Positions 33,973 to 41,382 of a stretch of DNA of 64,000 bases are shown here, piece after piece (position 1 is the stretch's first letter; each line of letters begins with the position of its first letter). The position numbers and the translations under genes were made by a program. The DNA lies in the NCBI RefSeq assembly GCF_000515255.1, contig NZ_KI911559.1, positions 2,429,660 through 2,493,659 on the forward strand, read 5' to 3'. The DNA is from Rhodovibrio salinarum DSM 9154 (GTDB lineage Bacteria; Pseudomonadota; Alphaproteobacteria; Kiloniellales; Rhodovibrionaceae). The notes beneath the pieces were generated by a model. The model was not told the origin of the DNA and ran no database searches. It saw only the letters and a list, made by a program, of their open reading frames with translations.

Positions 33973-35352
33973 ATGCCTGCGTATTTTGCCGACCGCGTGT
34001 GGTTGCCGCAGGGCTGGGCAACCAACGTAAGGCTTAGCGTCGATTCTGACCCAGGACTGCTGACGGCCGTGCAGCCCAACACGGTGTCTGACGATGCGAT
34101 TCGTCTGTCCGGTCCGGTGATCCCGGGCGTGCCCAACGCCCACAGCCATGCCTTCCAACGTGCGCTCGCCGGTCTGGGCGAACGGGCGGGCAGGTTCGCC
34201 AACTGGCGCACGGCGATGTACCGGCTGGCCAACGCGTTGACCCCCGAACAGTTGGAGGCGATCAGCGCGCAGGCTTATGTCGAGTTGCTCAAGGGCGGCT
34301 ACACCAGCGTGGCCGAGTTCCACTACCTGCACCACGGTCCGCACGGCCAGCCCTACCGCGATCTGCCGGAGTTGTCCTGGCGCGTGCTGTCCGCCGCCCG
34401 GCATGCCGGGATCGCGATGACGTTGTTGCCGGTGCTCTACGGCCACAGTGATTTCGGCGGGGAGGCCCCGGAGCCGGGACAGCAACGCTTCGTCAATGAG
34501 CCGGAGCGTCTTCTGCACCTGATCCAGCGGATCCAGGAAGGTACCCGAGATCAACCTGATGTGCAGCTCGGTTTGGCGCCGCATTCGCTGCGCGCGGTGA
34601 CGCCGGAAACGCTGCACAGCGCTGTCCACGGCTTCCGCCAGTTGGCTCCCACCGCGCCGATCCACATGCATGTCGCCGAGCAACCGGGGGAGGTGGATGC
34701 CTGTCAGGACCGGTTCCGCCAGCGCCCGGTGGCTTGGCTGCTCGATCAGACTGACCTGGTCGATGACGGTTGGACCTTCGTTCACTGCACCCAGGCGCTC
34801 GACGGGGAGCTGGAGCAGCTGGCTCGGCGCGGTGTGACGGTCGCGCTCTGTCCAACGACGGAGGCGAACCTGGGCGATGGCGTGTGCGCGGCGGATCACT
34901 TTGCCGCCTGGCAGGGGAGATTGGCGATCGGCAGCGACAGTCAGGTTTGCCGCGACGCTTTCGCCGAGTTACGCGCGCTCGACCACAGCCAGCGCCTGCG
35001 CCACGGCCGTCGTCCAGGGATTACGCCGCGGCAGGGCCAGGAGGGGCCAGGGGCGGACCTGCTGACGCGGGCGGGGCTGGGCGGTCGAAACGCCCTGGGG
35101 CAGAAGGTCGGTCAGCTGGTCCCGGGGGCGCGCGCCGATCTGCTGGTGCTTGATCCAGAGGTTGCGGCACTGGCTGGCGTGCCGGACGAGCGTCTGCTCG
35201 ACGCCCTGCTGTTCCAGCAACCGACCGGGGCGGTGCGTGACGTCATGGTGGGCGGCAGGTGGGTCGTGCAGGCGCGCCAGCACCACGCGGAAGAGCGCAT
35301 CCTGAGCGACTACCGCACGGTCATGGCGGAACTGATGCCGCAGTTGGGCTAG
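33973..35352 (+). CDS. hutF: Formimidoylglutamate deiminase HutF
   Basis: Protein of 459 residues from ATG 33973. Amidohydrolase motifs are PGVPNAHSHAFQRALAGLG, SVAEFHYLHH, IHMHVAEQPGEVDAC, FVHCTQ and LAIGSDSQVCRD. It converts formiminoglutamate to N-formylglutamate, the substrate of HutG, so the organism uses the Pseudomonas-type branch rather than direct formiminoglutamase. A small GC-rich gap separates it from divergent hutI; no convincing HutC operator was seen. Confidence 0.94.
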   Translation: MPAYFADRVWLPQGWATNVRLSVDSDPGLLTAVQPNTVSDDAIRLSGPVIPGVPNAHSHAFQRALAGLGERAGRFANWRTAMYRLANALTPEQLEAISAQAYVELLKGGYTSVAEFHYLHHGPHGQPYRDLPELSWRVLSAARHAGIAMTLLPVLYGHSDFGGEAPEPGQQRFVNEPERLLHLIQRIQEGTRDQPDVQLGLAPHSLRAVTPETLHSAVHGFRQLAPTAPIHMHVAEQPGEVDACQDRFRQRPVAWLLDQTDLVDDGWTFVHCTQALDGELEQLARRGVTVALCPTTEANLGDGVCAADHFAAWQGRLAIGSDSQVCRDAFAELRALDHSQRLRHGRRPGITPRQGQEGPGADLLTRAGLGGRNALGQKVGQLVPGARADLLVLDPEVAALAGVPDERLLDALLFQQPTGAVRDVMVGGRWVVQARQHHAEERILSDYRTVMAELMPQLG

Positions 35353-35437
35353 TTCCCTGGTCCGTTCCATCTACGGGCGGTAGTTTCTAACTGCGTGCAA
35401 TGGACGGCACAGGTGACAGAAGGGCAAGGTTGGCATC

Positions 35438-36718
35438 ATGGCCCCGAAGGACGGCGAAATGACGGGCAGCGACGCGACCGAGGGCAAGACCGCCTTGTGG
35501 ACGCCGGACATCGGCGAGGCCGCGCCGCGCGACCTGTGCACCGATTGCGGCATCTCGCGCACCGACACGCCGAGTCGGTGCGGTCGTGCCTGCCAGTTCA
35601 TCGCGCCCGACTACCCAACGATGGAAGAACAGGTGCACGGCCGCGCCCGGGACCTGAGCCGCGGTGACGAGAAGTTCTTCGGTCCGTTTCAGCGTATGCT
35701 CCGCGCGTCCTTGAAAGCCAAGCGCGACGGCGCGCAGTGGACCGGTATCGCCACCCGTCTGGGCGAACGGCTGCTGGAGACCGACGCGGTCGATGCCGTG
35801 CTGGCGATGAGCCACCAGGACGACGACATCTGGGCCCCCAAGTCGGTGATCGTGACCGAGCCCGAGGGCATGGCGCAATGCCGGGGCATGAAGATGGGCT
35901 ACGCGCCGCTGCTGGCGCTCCTGGAACCCGCGCTCAAGGCCGGCCACAAGCGCGTCGCGGTGATCGGTATTCCCTGCCAGGTCTATGCCCTGCGTGCGCT
36001 GGAACGCGAACTCGGCTTCGAGCGGATCTATGTCATCGGCACCCCGTGCTCGGACAACACGACGACCGAGAAGTTCCACGAGTTTCTGTCGCATCTGACC
36101 GATACGCCGGGCGAGGTCACCTATTTTGAGTTCCGCGCCGACTATTACTGCGAGATGCGCTTCGCCGATGGCAGCAAGCGGGAATTCCCCTTCCTGCTGC
36201 TGCCGATCTCCAAGCTGCCGAACGACTTCTGGCCAACCACCTGCCGAACCTGCGTCGATTACACCAACGTCCTCGCCGACATCACCGTCGGGTACATGGC
36301 GGGCGAGGGGGAGCAATGGCTGCTGGTGCGCAACGACCGCGGGCAGGAGCTGGTCGACCTGTTGGGCGACGAACTGAAAACCGGCACCCCCGGCGACAAG
36401 GGCAAGCGCGGCAAGCACGTCGAGGGGTTCAAGCTGAACACCGAGAAGGCCGCCGGCGGTATGCCGGTGCGCGGTATGCCAGACTGGCTGCGCCCGATCG
36501 TCGGCCGGATTATGCCGCTGGTCGGCCCCCGCGGAATCGAGTTTGCCCGCGCGCGCCTGGAAATGAAGGCGGTCGAGACGATCATCCACCTGCGTCTGAA
36601 CGAACGCCCGCGGATCAAGCACATGGTCCCCAACCACGTCTGGGAACTGGCCAAGCCCTACGGCCTGGAACCAACGGAGCATGAGAAGCCGCGGGATAAG
36701 CGACGGGATACGGGCTGA
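35438..36718 (+). CDS. bciB: FrhB/BciB-like iron-sulfur flavoprotein, probable 8-vinyl reductase
   Basis: Protein of 426 residues of the coenzyme F420 hydrogenase beta-subunit family. Cys sets are LCTDCGISR and RCGRACQF near the N-terminus, VIGIPCQVYALRALE and VIGTPCSDNTTTE mid-protein, and CRTCVDYTNVLADITVGYM later. This last stretch and the order of the others match the cyanobacterial/green-bacterial divinyl chlorophyllide 8-vinyl reductase (BciB) and hydroxymethyl chlorophyll reductase group. If so, the organism makes bacteriochlorophyll. No other pigment gene is in the window, so the assignment rests on the protein alone. An internal ATG at 35459 is an alternative start. Confidence 0.68.
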   Translation: MAPKDGEMTGSDATEGKTALWTPDIGEAAPRDLCTDCGISRTDTPSRCGRACQFIAPDYPTMEEQVHGRARDLSRGDEKFFGPFQRMLRASLKAKRDGAQWTGIATRLGERLLETDAVDAVLAMSHQDDDIWAPKSVIVTEPEGMAQCRGMKMGYAPLLALLEPALKAGHKRVAVIGIPCQVYALRALERELGFERIYVIGTPCSDNTTTEKFHEFLSHLTDTPGEVTYFEFRADYYCEMRFADGSKREFPFLLLPISKLPNDFWPTTCRTCVDYTNVLADITVGYMAGEGEQWLLVRNDRGQELVDLLGDELKTGTPGDKGKRGKHVEGFKLNTEKAAGGMPVRGMPDWLRPIVGRIMPLVGPRGIEFARARLEMKAVETIIHLRLNERPRIKHMVPNHVWELAKPYGLEPTEHEKPRDKRRDTG

Positions 36719-36940
36719 CAGTCGTGATGGACTCTTAGTATTAAGTAACAACCCTAACGGACTGATAAAATTATATAATCAGGTCGTGCAGAAGCCGGGG
36801 GCACCGTGTTGACGCCGAAGCGATGGGTGTTTGACTACCTACCACTCCCGTGCTCGCGGCGATGTTAGTTGCGTGGGTCCCGCCAACGCGCGGTATTGTG
36901 TACGACCGACATTGGCAGCCAACAAGAGAGCAGCGCGCCC

Positions 36941-38149
36941 GTGACGCCTTCCGATAGCCAGGTGAAGAGCAGCCGGCGCGATCCGCGCATCGACGTGCTG
37001 CGCGGGGTAGCGATGTTCATCATCTTCGTCGCTCACATCCCCGGAAACCCCTGGACCGGGTATATTCCGGCGCGCTTCGGTCCGTCCGATGCGACCGAGT
37101 GGTTCGTATTCTGCTCCGGCTTTGCTTCGGCGATCGCGTTCGGCGGGGTGTTCCTGCGCGTTGGCTGGGTTTTGGGGATCGCACGGGTGCTGCACCGGAT
37201 CTGGCAGATCTACTGGGCGCAGATCGGCATGTTCCTGGCCACTGCAGGGGTCTGTGTACTCGGCACCTGGGCACTCGACACCCGGAACTATGTGCAGGAC
37301 CTCAACCTCATACCCTTCTTCGAAAATCCCAAGGAAGGGCTGCTCGGGCTGCTAACCCTGACCTATGTGCCGAACCTGTTCGACATCCTGCCGATGTATA
37401 TGGTGGCGTTGCTGCTGATCCCGGTGATGGTGGCCTTGTATCGCCTGAATCCGCTGATCGGGCTGGCCGCGCCGGTCGTGCTCTGGGCGGCCAACCGGGC
37501 GATCGGCTTCGACCTGCCAGCGGAATGGTGGTCGGAGCGGTCCTGGTTCTTTAACCCGTTCGCTTGGCAGTTGATCTTCTTCACCGGCTTCGCGATTGCG
37601 CGGGGCTGGATCACCATTCCGCCGCCGCACCGGGCGTGGGTATGGCTGTCGGCGGCCTACCTGATCGTCATGGTGCCGATCTGCTACGGCCCGATCTTCA
37701 ACAACGTGCCGTTCTTCGACGCGATCGGGCTGGCGATCCTGCCGACTTTTGACAAGACCGATTTCGGTCTCGCCCGTTACCTGCACTTCCTGGCCATGGC
37801 CTACGTCATGCGGGCCGCCCTCTACGGCCGGGAGGACATCCTTTACGCCCGCTGGATCGCGCCGATCCGCAAGGTCGGGCAACAGGCGCTGGCGGTCTTC
37901 ATGACCTCAATCGTGCTCTCGCGCGTCGGCATGATGGCGTTCGATATCTGGGGACGCGACGGGCTGACGGCGTTGATCGTCAATGCCGTGGGGGGCGCGG
38001 TGCTGATTGGCGTTGCCTACGGGGTTGGCTGGATCAAGAGCGAACCGTGGCGCCGCCAGCCGCAGCCGGCGTCGACTGTTGCCGTATCGGATGCATCTAA
38101 CCCGGCCCCCGACGTGCAGGGGAGGCGGCGCGTCTCGCCGGCTGAATAG
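36941..38149 (+). CDS. OpgC-like membrane acyltransferase
   Basis: About 402 residues from a GTG at 36941 with AAGAGAG upstream; the frame is open to 36869 from a TTG. It has about ten hydrophobic segments and the N-terminal RRDPRIDVLRGVAMFIIFVAH signature of OpgC/acyltransferase-3 proteins (Arg-Gly and His motif), with FCSGFASAIAFGGVF following. OpgC proteins add succinyl groups to periplasmic glucans, linked to osmotic adaptation. The C-terminus is a polar tail. It is preceded by an AT-rich gap (36719-36860) with a TATAAT at 36774. Confidence 0.85.
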   Translation: MTPSDSQVKSSRRDPRIDVLRGVAMFIIFVAHIPGNPWTGYIPARFGPSDATEWFVFCSGFASAIAFGGVFLRVGWVLGIARVLHRIWQIYWAQIGMFLATAGVCVLGTWALDTRNYVQDLNLIPFFENPKEGLLGLLTLTYVPNLFDILPMYMVALLLIPVMVALYRLNPLIGLAAPVVLWAANRAIGFDLPAEWWSERSWFFNPFAWQLIFFTGFAIARGWITIPPPHRAWVWLSAAYLIVMVPICYGPIFNNVPFFDAIGLAILPTFDKTDFGLARYLHFLAMAYVMRAALYGREDILYARWIAPIRKVGQQALAVFMTSIVLSRVGMMAFDIWGRDGLTALIVNAVGGAVLIGVAYGVGWIKSEPWRRQPQPASTVAVSDASNPAPDVQGRRRVSPAE

Positions 38150-38644
38150 AGGAGGCGTGGCGGCCCTTGTTCATCTCAACGGATCGAGGCTTGTAGGCCC
38201 GGAATTCGGGGCGATTCGGGGCTACAGGAGCGCCGCCGTACCGGGCCTATAGCTTGACTTTTCCGGTGCTTCTGCCAATGTGAGGCACGTTATCAGGCGG
38301 CACTTTCCGCCCTGCGCGAGCCAATAATCTTAAGACCAACGCAGGACCAAGGACCGCGCCGTAATCGCTTGAGACGATCCATAACCCCGGGCGCACCTCC
38401 ACCTTCAAGGTGGCGCACCAATCGACCTCTTGGCTAGCGAGGCGTCTCATGCTGGTTAGGGTGGGTGGCGCCCGCATTCTAAGCTTCGAAAACGCTCGCT
38501 GCACCGACGAGCAGGTCGCGGCGCGAGGGTTGAGAAAAGCCGAATTCGGTTCGACGTCATTCCCACGCAGCCGCCCGGAACCTCGGGCGGTGGCACTCAA
38601 GATCGCCGCGGACCGCTTAAACCCTGCGGCAGGAGGCAACAGCC
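38150..38644. other. 495-bp gap upstream of ectB
   Basis: No supported gene. A 130-residue minus-strand frame (38247-38639) lacks any family resemblance or ribosome site. TAGGCCCGG (38194-38202) and CCGGGCCTA (38241-38249) form a perfect 9-bp inverted repeat that may end opgC transcription. The rest should carry the ectB promoter. Translation of both strands shows no ectA acetyltransferase or remnant. Confidence 0.4.
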
Positions 38645-39940
38645 ATGGATATCATCGAGAAATATGAATCCGCCGTGCGCAGCTACAGCCGCGGCTTTCC
38701 CGTCGTCTTCGAGAAGGCGAAGAACTATACCCTGACCGATACCGACGGAAACACCTACATCGACTTCTTCGCCGGCGCCGGCGCCCTGAACTACGGGCAC
38801 AACGACGACGCCATGAAAGCAAAGGTGCTGGAGTATATCCAGGGCGACAACATCACCCACTCGCTCGACATGGCGACGGTGGCTCGCCAGAACTTCCTGA
38901 AGGCGTTCAACGAGATCATCCTTCAGCCGCGGAACATGGAATACAAGATCATGTTCCCCGGGCCGACCGGCACCAACACGGTGGAAAGCGCGCTTAAGCT
39001 GGCGCGCAAGGTAACCGGCCGGCGCACCGTGGTGTCGTTCACCAACGCCTTCCACGGCATGACGCTGGGCGCGCTCGGTGTCACCGGTAACCAATTCAAG
39101 CGCAAGGGCGCCGGCAAGTCCCTGGGCGACGTGGTGTTCGTGCCCTATGACGGCCTGATGGGCCTCAAGAGCGACAAGGGCGAACTCGACACGCTCGACT
39201 ACTTCGAGGCGATGCTGAACAACGGCGCTAGCGGCATGGGCCATCCGGCCGCCGTGATCGTCGAGCCGGTACAGGGCGAGGGCGGCATCAACGCCGCCAG
39301 CATGGCCTGGCTCAAGCGCCTGGACCAAATCTGCAAGGCCCACGACATCCGGCTGATCGTCGACGACGTGCAGGCCGGCTGCGGGCGCACTGGCACCTTC
39401 TTCTCGTTCGAGGCCGCCGGCATCGATCCGGACTTCATCTGCCTGTCCAAGTCGATCGGCGGTTACGGCATGCCGATGGCGATCACGCTGATCAAGCCGG
39501 AGTACGACAAGTTCGCCCCGGGCGAGCACAACGGGACTTTCCGCGGCAACAACCCGGCGTTCGTCGCCGCAACGGCCGCGCTGGAGACCTACTGGCGCGA
39601 CGATACCTTCGCCAAGGGCGTGCGCGAGAAGGGTGAGTTCATCACCAAGCGCCTGAAGGAGATGGCCGCCAAGCATCCCAACGTGCCGAGCGAGGTGCGC
39701 GGGCGCGGCTTCATGCAGGGCATCGCGCTGCATGTCGACGGCCTGGCCGACGCGGTCACCGAGGAAGCGTTCAAGCGCGGCCTGATCATGGAGACCAGCG
39801 GCCCGGCGGACGAGGTGGCCAAGCTGCTGCCGCCACTGACGCTGGATCAGCAGGGCCTGGAGAAGGGCCTGGACATCATGGAGCAGGCGCTCGACGCCGC
39901 CGTCCAGGCACATGCCGACAAGATCGGCAAGGTCGCCTAG
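38645..39940 (+). CDS. ectB: Diaminobutyrate-2-oxoglutarate transaminase EctB
   Basis: Protein of 431 residues starting [20 protein letters not shown], the EctB N-terminus. Motifs: [77 protein letters not shown] and [13 protein letters not shown] (the PLP lysine). It makes L-2,4-diaminobutyrate from aspartate semialdehyde, the first step of ectoine synthesis. AGGAGG precedes the ATG. The usual upstream ectA is absent; ectC follows after 158 bp. Confidence 0.96.
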   Translation: MDIIEKYESAVRSYSRGFPVVFEKAKNYTLTDTDGNTYIDFFAGAGALNYGHNDDAMKAKVLEYIQGDNITHSLDMATVARQNFLKAFNEIILQPRNMEYKIMFPGPTGTNTVESALKLARKVTGRRTVVSFTNAFHGMTLGALGVTGNQFKRKGAGKSLGDVVFVPYDGLMGLKSDKGELDTLDYFEAMLNNGASGMGHPAAVIVEPVQGEGGINAASMAWLKRLDQICKAHDIRLIVDDVQAGCGRTGTFFSFEAAGIDPDFICLSKSIGGYGMPMAITLIKPEYDKFAPGEHNGTFRGNNPAFVAATAALETYWRDDTFAKGVREKGEFITKRLKEMAAKHPNVPSEVRGRGFMQGIALHVDGLADAVTEEAFKRGLIMETSGPADEVAKLLPPLTLDQQGLEKGLDIMEQALDAAVQAHADKIGKVA

Positions 39941-39953
39941 CTTCCGCGACGCG

Positions 39954-39986
39954 GGGCGCGGGGCGCTTTCCGCGCCCTGGCTTTTT
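39954..39986 (+). terminator. Hairpin between ectB and ectC (terminator or attenuator)
   Basis: GGGCGCGG (39954-39961) and CCGCGCCC (39970-39977) form a perfect 8-bp stem with an 8-nt loop, followed by a T run (TTTTT, 39982-39986). It begins 13 bp after the ectB stop. It may lower readthrough to ectC or end the ectB transcript. Confidence 0.5.
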
Positions 39987-40098
39987 GGCGCCGGTCCGGG
40001 CAGGGTGCACGCCGCATCTGATCCGGGCCGGCGCCTTTTCGTGCGCCCCAACGCCCGGCACCCCGAACAATCAACGAGATCAGGAGACGGATTCCGCC

Positions 40099-40494
40099 AT
40101 GATCGTGAAGCACCTGAACGAGATCGTGGACACGCAGGCCGACGTGCACGCGGAGAACGGCAACTGGAAGAGCCGCCGCTTCCTGCTGAAGCGCGACGGC
40201 ATGGGCTTTTCCTTCCACGAGACGATCATCCACGCCGGCACCGAGACCTACATCCACTACGCCAACCATCTGGAGGCGGTCTACTGCGTGGCCGGCAACG
40301 GCGAGATCGAGGATCTGGAGACGGGCAAGGTGCACAAAATCACCGACGGTACGATGTACGCCCTGAACGGCCACGAGCGCCACTACCTGCGCGGCGGCAC
40401 CGAGGACATGCGCATGGTCTGCGTCTTCAACCCGCCCCTGACCGGCCGCGAGACGCACGACGAGAACGGCGTCTATCCGCTGCTGGAAGACTGA
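40099..40494 (+). CDS. ectC: L-ectoine synthase EctC
   Basis: Protein of 131 residues from ATG 40099 (AGGAG upstream at about 12 bp). It is a cupin with FSFHETIIHAGTETYIHYAN, HLEAVYCVAGNGEIEDL, MYALNGHERHYLRGGT and MVCVFNPPLTGRETHDENG; the Glu, Tyr and His iron ligands of EctC fall in these stretches. It closes the ring of N-gamma-acetyl-diaminobutyrate to ectoine. No ectA, ectD or ask_ect gene is adjacent. Confidence 0.96.
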   Translation: MIVKHLNEIVDTQADVHAENGNWKSRRFLLKRDGMGFSFHETIIHAGTETYIHYANHLEAVYCVAGNGEIEDLETGKVHKITDGTMYALNGHERHYLRGGTEDMRMVCVFNPPLTGRETHDENGVYPLLED

Positions 40495-40590
40495 TCCAAC
40501 AAGGCCAGCCGGTCCTATTGGCAGGTTTTGAGCGTGTGAAAGACCCGCGTCTCGGACCACGCCAATGGGGCCGGCGGCCCTCGGCGCGCT

Positions 40591-41382
40591 TCAGCCCACC
40601 AGCGCGTGCCTGGGATAGGGGTAGACCGCGCGCTTGCCGATCAGGTGGGCTGTGAAGTTGCGCGGGAACAGATTGGCAATCGCAGGATCGAGCACGCTCA
40701 GGCCGCCCGTGTAGGCGCCGAAGGCGGGCAGGATCAGCCGCCGGCCATCGGCAACGAAGCAGCGGGCGGAGACGCCCTTGCCCCGCACCCGCACGCGCGT
40801 TTTGGGGTGGTAATGGCCGGAAACTTCGCCCGCGCTCCGGTGCGCGGGATCGGCCGCGTGCCGAAACACCAGCGGTCCCAGGGTCAACTCCTGTGCAACC
40901 GTGCCGCCCCAGTCGGCCGGCGGGGCCGGGTCGTGGTTGCCGGCGATCCAGGTCCAGTTGACCCGTGCAGCCAGCGTCTGAATCTGTGCGCGTTCGTCGT
41001 CCGCCAGACGGTCCGCCGCGCGGCGGTCGTGGAAGGAATCGCCCAGGCAGATCACGTGCTCGGGCCGCCTGCGGTCGATCACCGCTTGCAGCCGCTCCAG
41101 CGTCGCCCGGCTGTCGTAGGGCGGCAGGTTGTGGCGGCTGTAGCTGCTGCCTTTTTCCAGATGCAGGTCGGCCACCACCAGCACGCTGCGTGCCGGCCAC
41201 CACAAGGCGCCGGAGACGTCAGGCACCAGGTCCGCGCCATTGAGGCGGATCGCGGCGTCACTGTCGGCAACGGATTCGGACATCGGCGGGCGGGACGACT
41301 CCAGCGGGTCGGGATCGGACGGCGCATCCCTTGTGCGTGATTCGGGGTCGGTCATCCAGCGCCTTCCCGACACGCCGCTCAC
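40591..41382 (-). CDS. pdeM: Ligase-associated metallophosphoesterase PdeM
   Basis: Up to 263 residues from a GTG at 41382 that overlaps the helicase stop (GTGA); ATGs at 41355 and 41283 are alternatives. Metallophosphoesterase motifs: VVADLHLEKGSS (Asp, His), ICLGDSFHD (Asp), WIAGNHDP (Asn-His) and VSGHYHPKTRV (His-x-His). The PdeM group sits with Lhr helicase, an MBL exonuclease and an ATP-dependent ligase and is annotated as a DNA damage response endonuclease. It is last in its two-gene operon. Confidence 0.9.
   Translation of the reverse strand: MSGVSGRRWMTDPESRTRDAPSDPDPLESSRPPMSESVADSDAAIRLNGADLVPDVSGALWWPARSVLVVADLHLEKGSSYSRHNLPPYDSRATLERLQAVIDRRRPEHVICLGDSFHDRRAADRLADDERAQIQTLAARVNWTWIAGNHDPAPPADWGGTVAQELTLGPLVFRHAADPAHRSAGEVSGHYHPKTRVRVRGKGVSARCFVADGRRLILPAFGAYTGGLSVLDPAIANLFPRNFTAHLIGKRAVYPYPRHALVG

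Noticed and set aside
33850-34899. Upstream extension of hutI as a 757-residue frame
   Set aside because: The extra 350 residues are antisense to hutF and show no family motif; HutI has its normal 407-residue length from 33849.
38247-38639. 130-residue minus-strand frame upstream of ectB, considered as an ectA remnant or new gene
   Set aside because: No acetyltransferase motif, no ribosome site and mixed composition; treated as intergenic.
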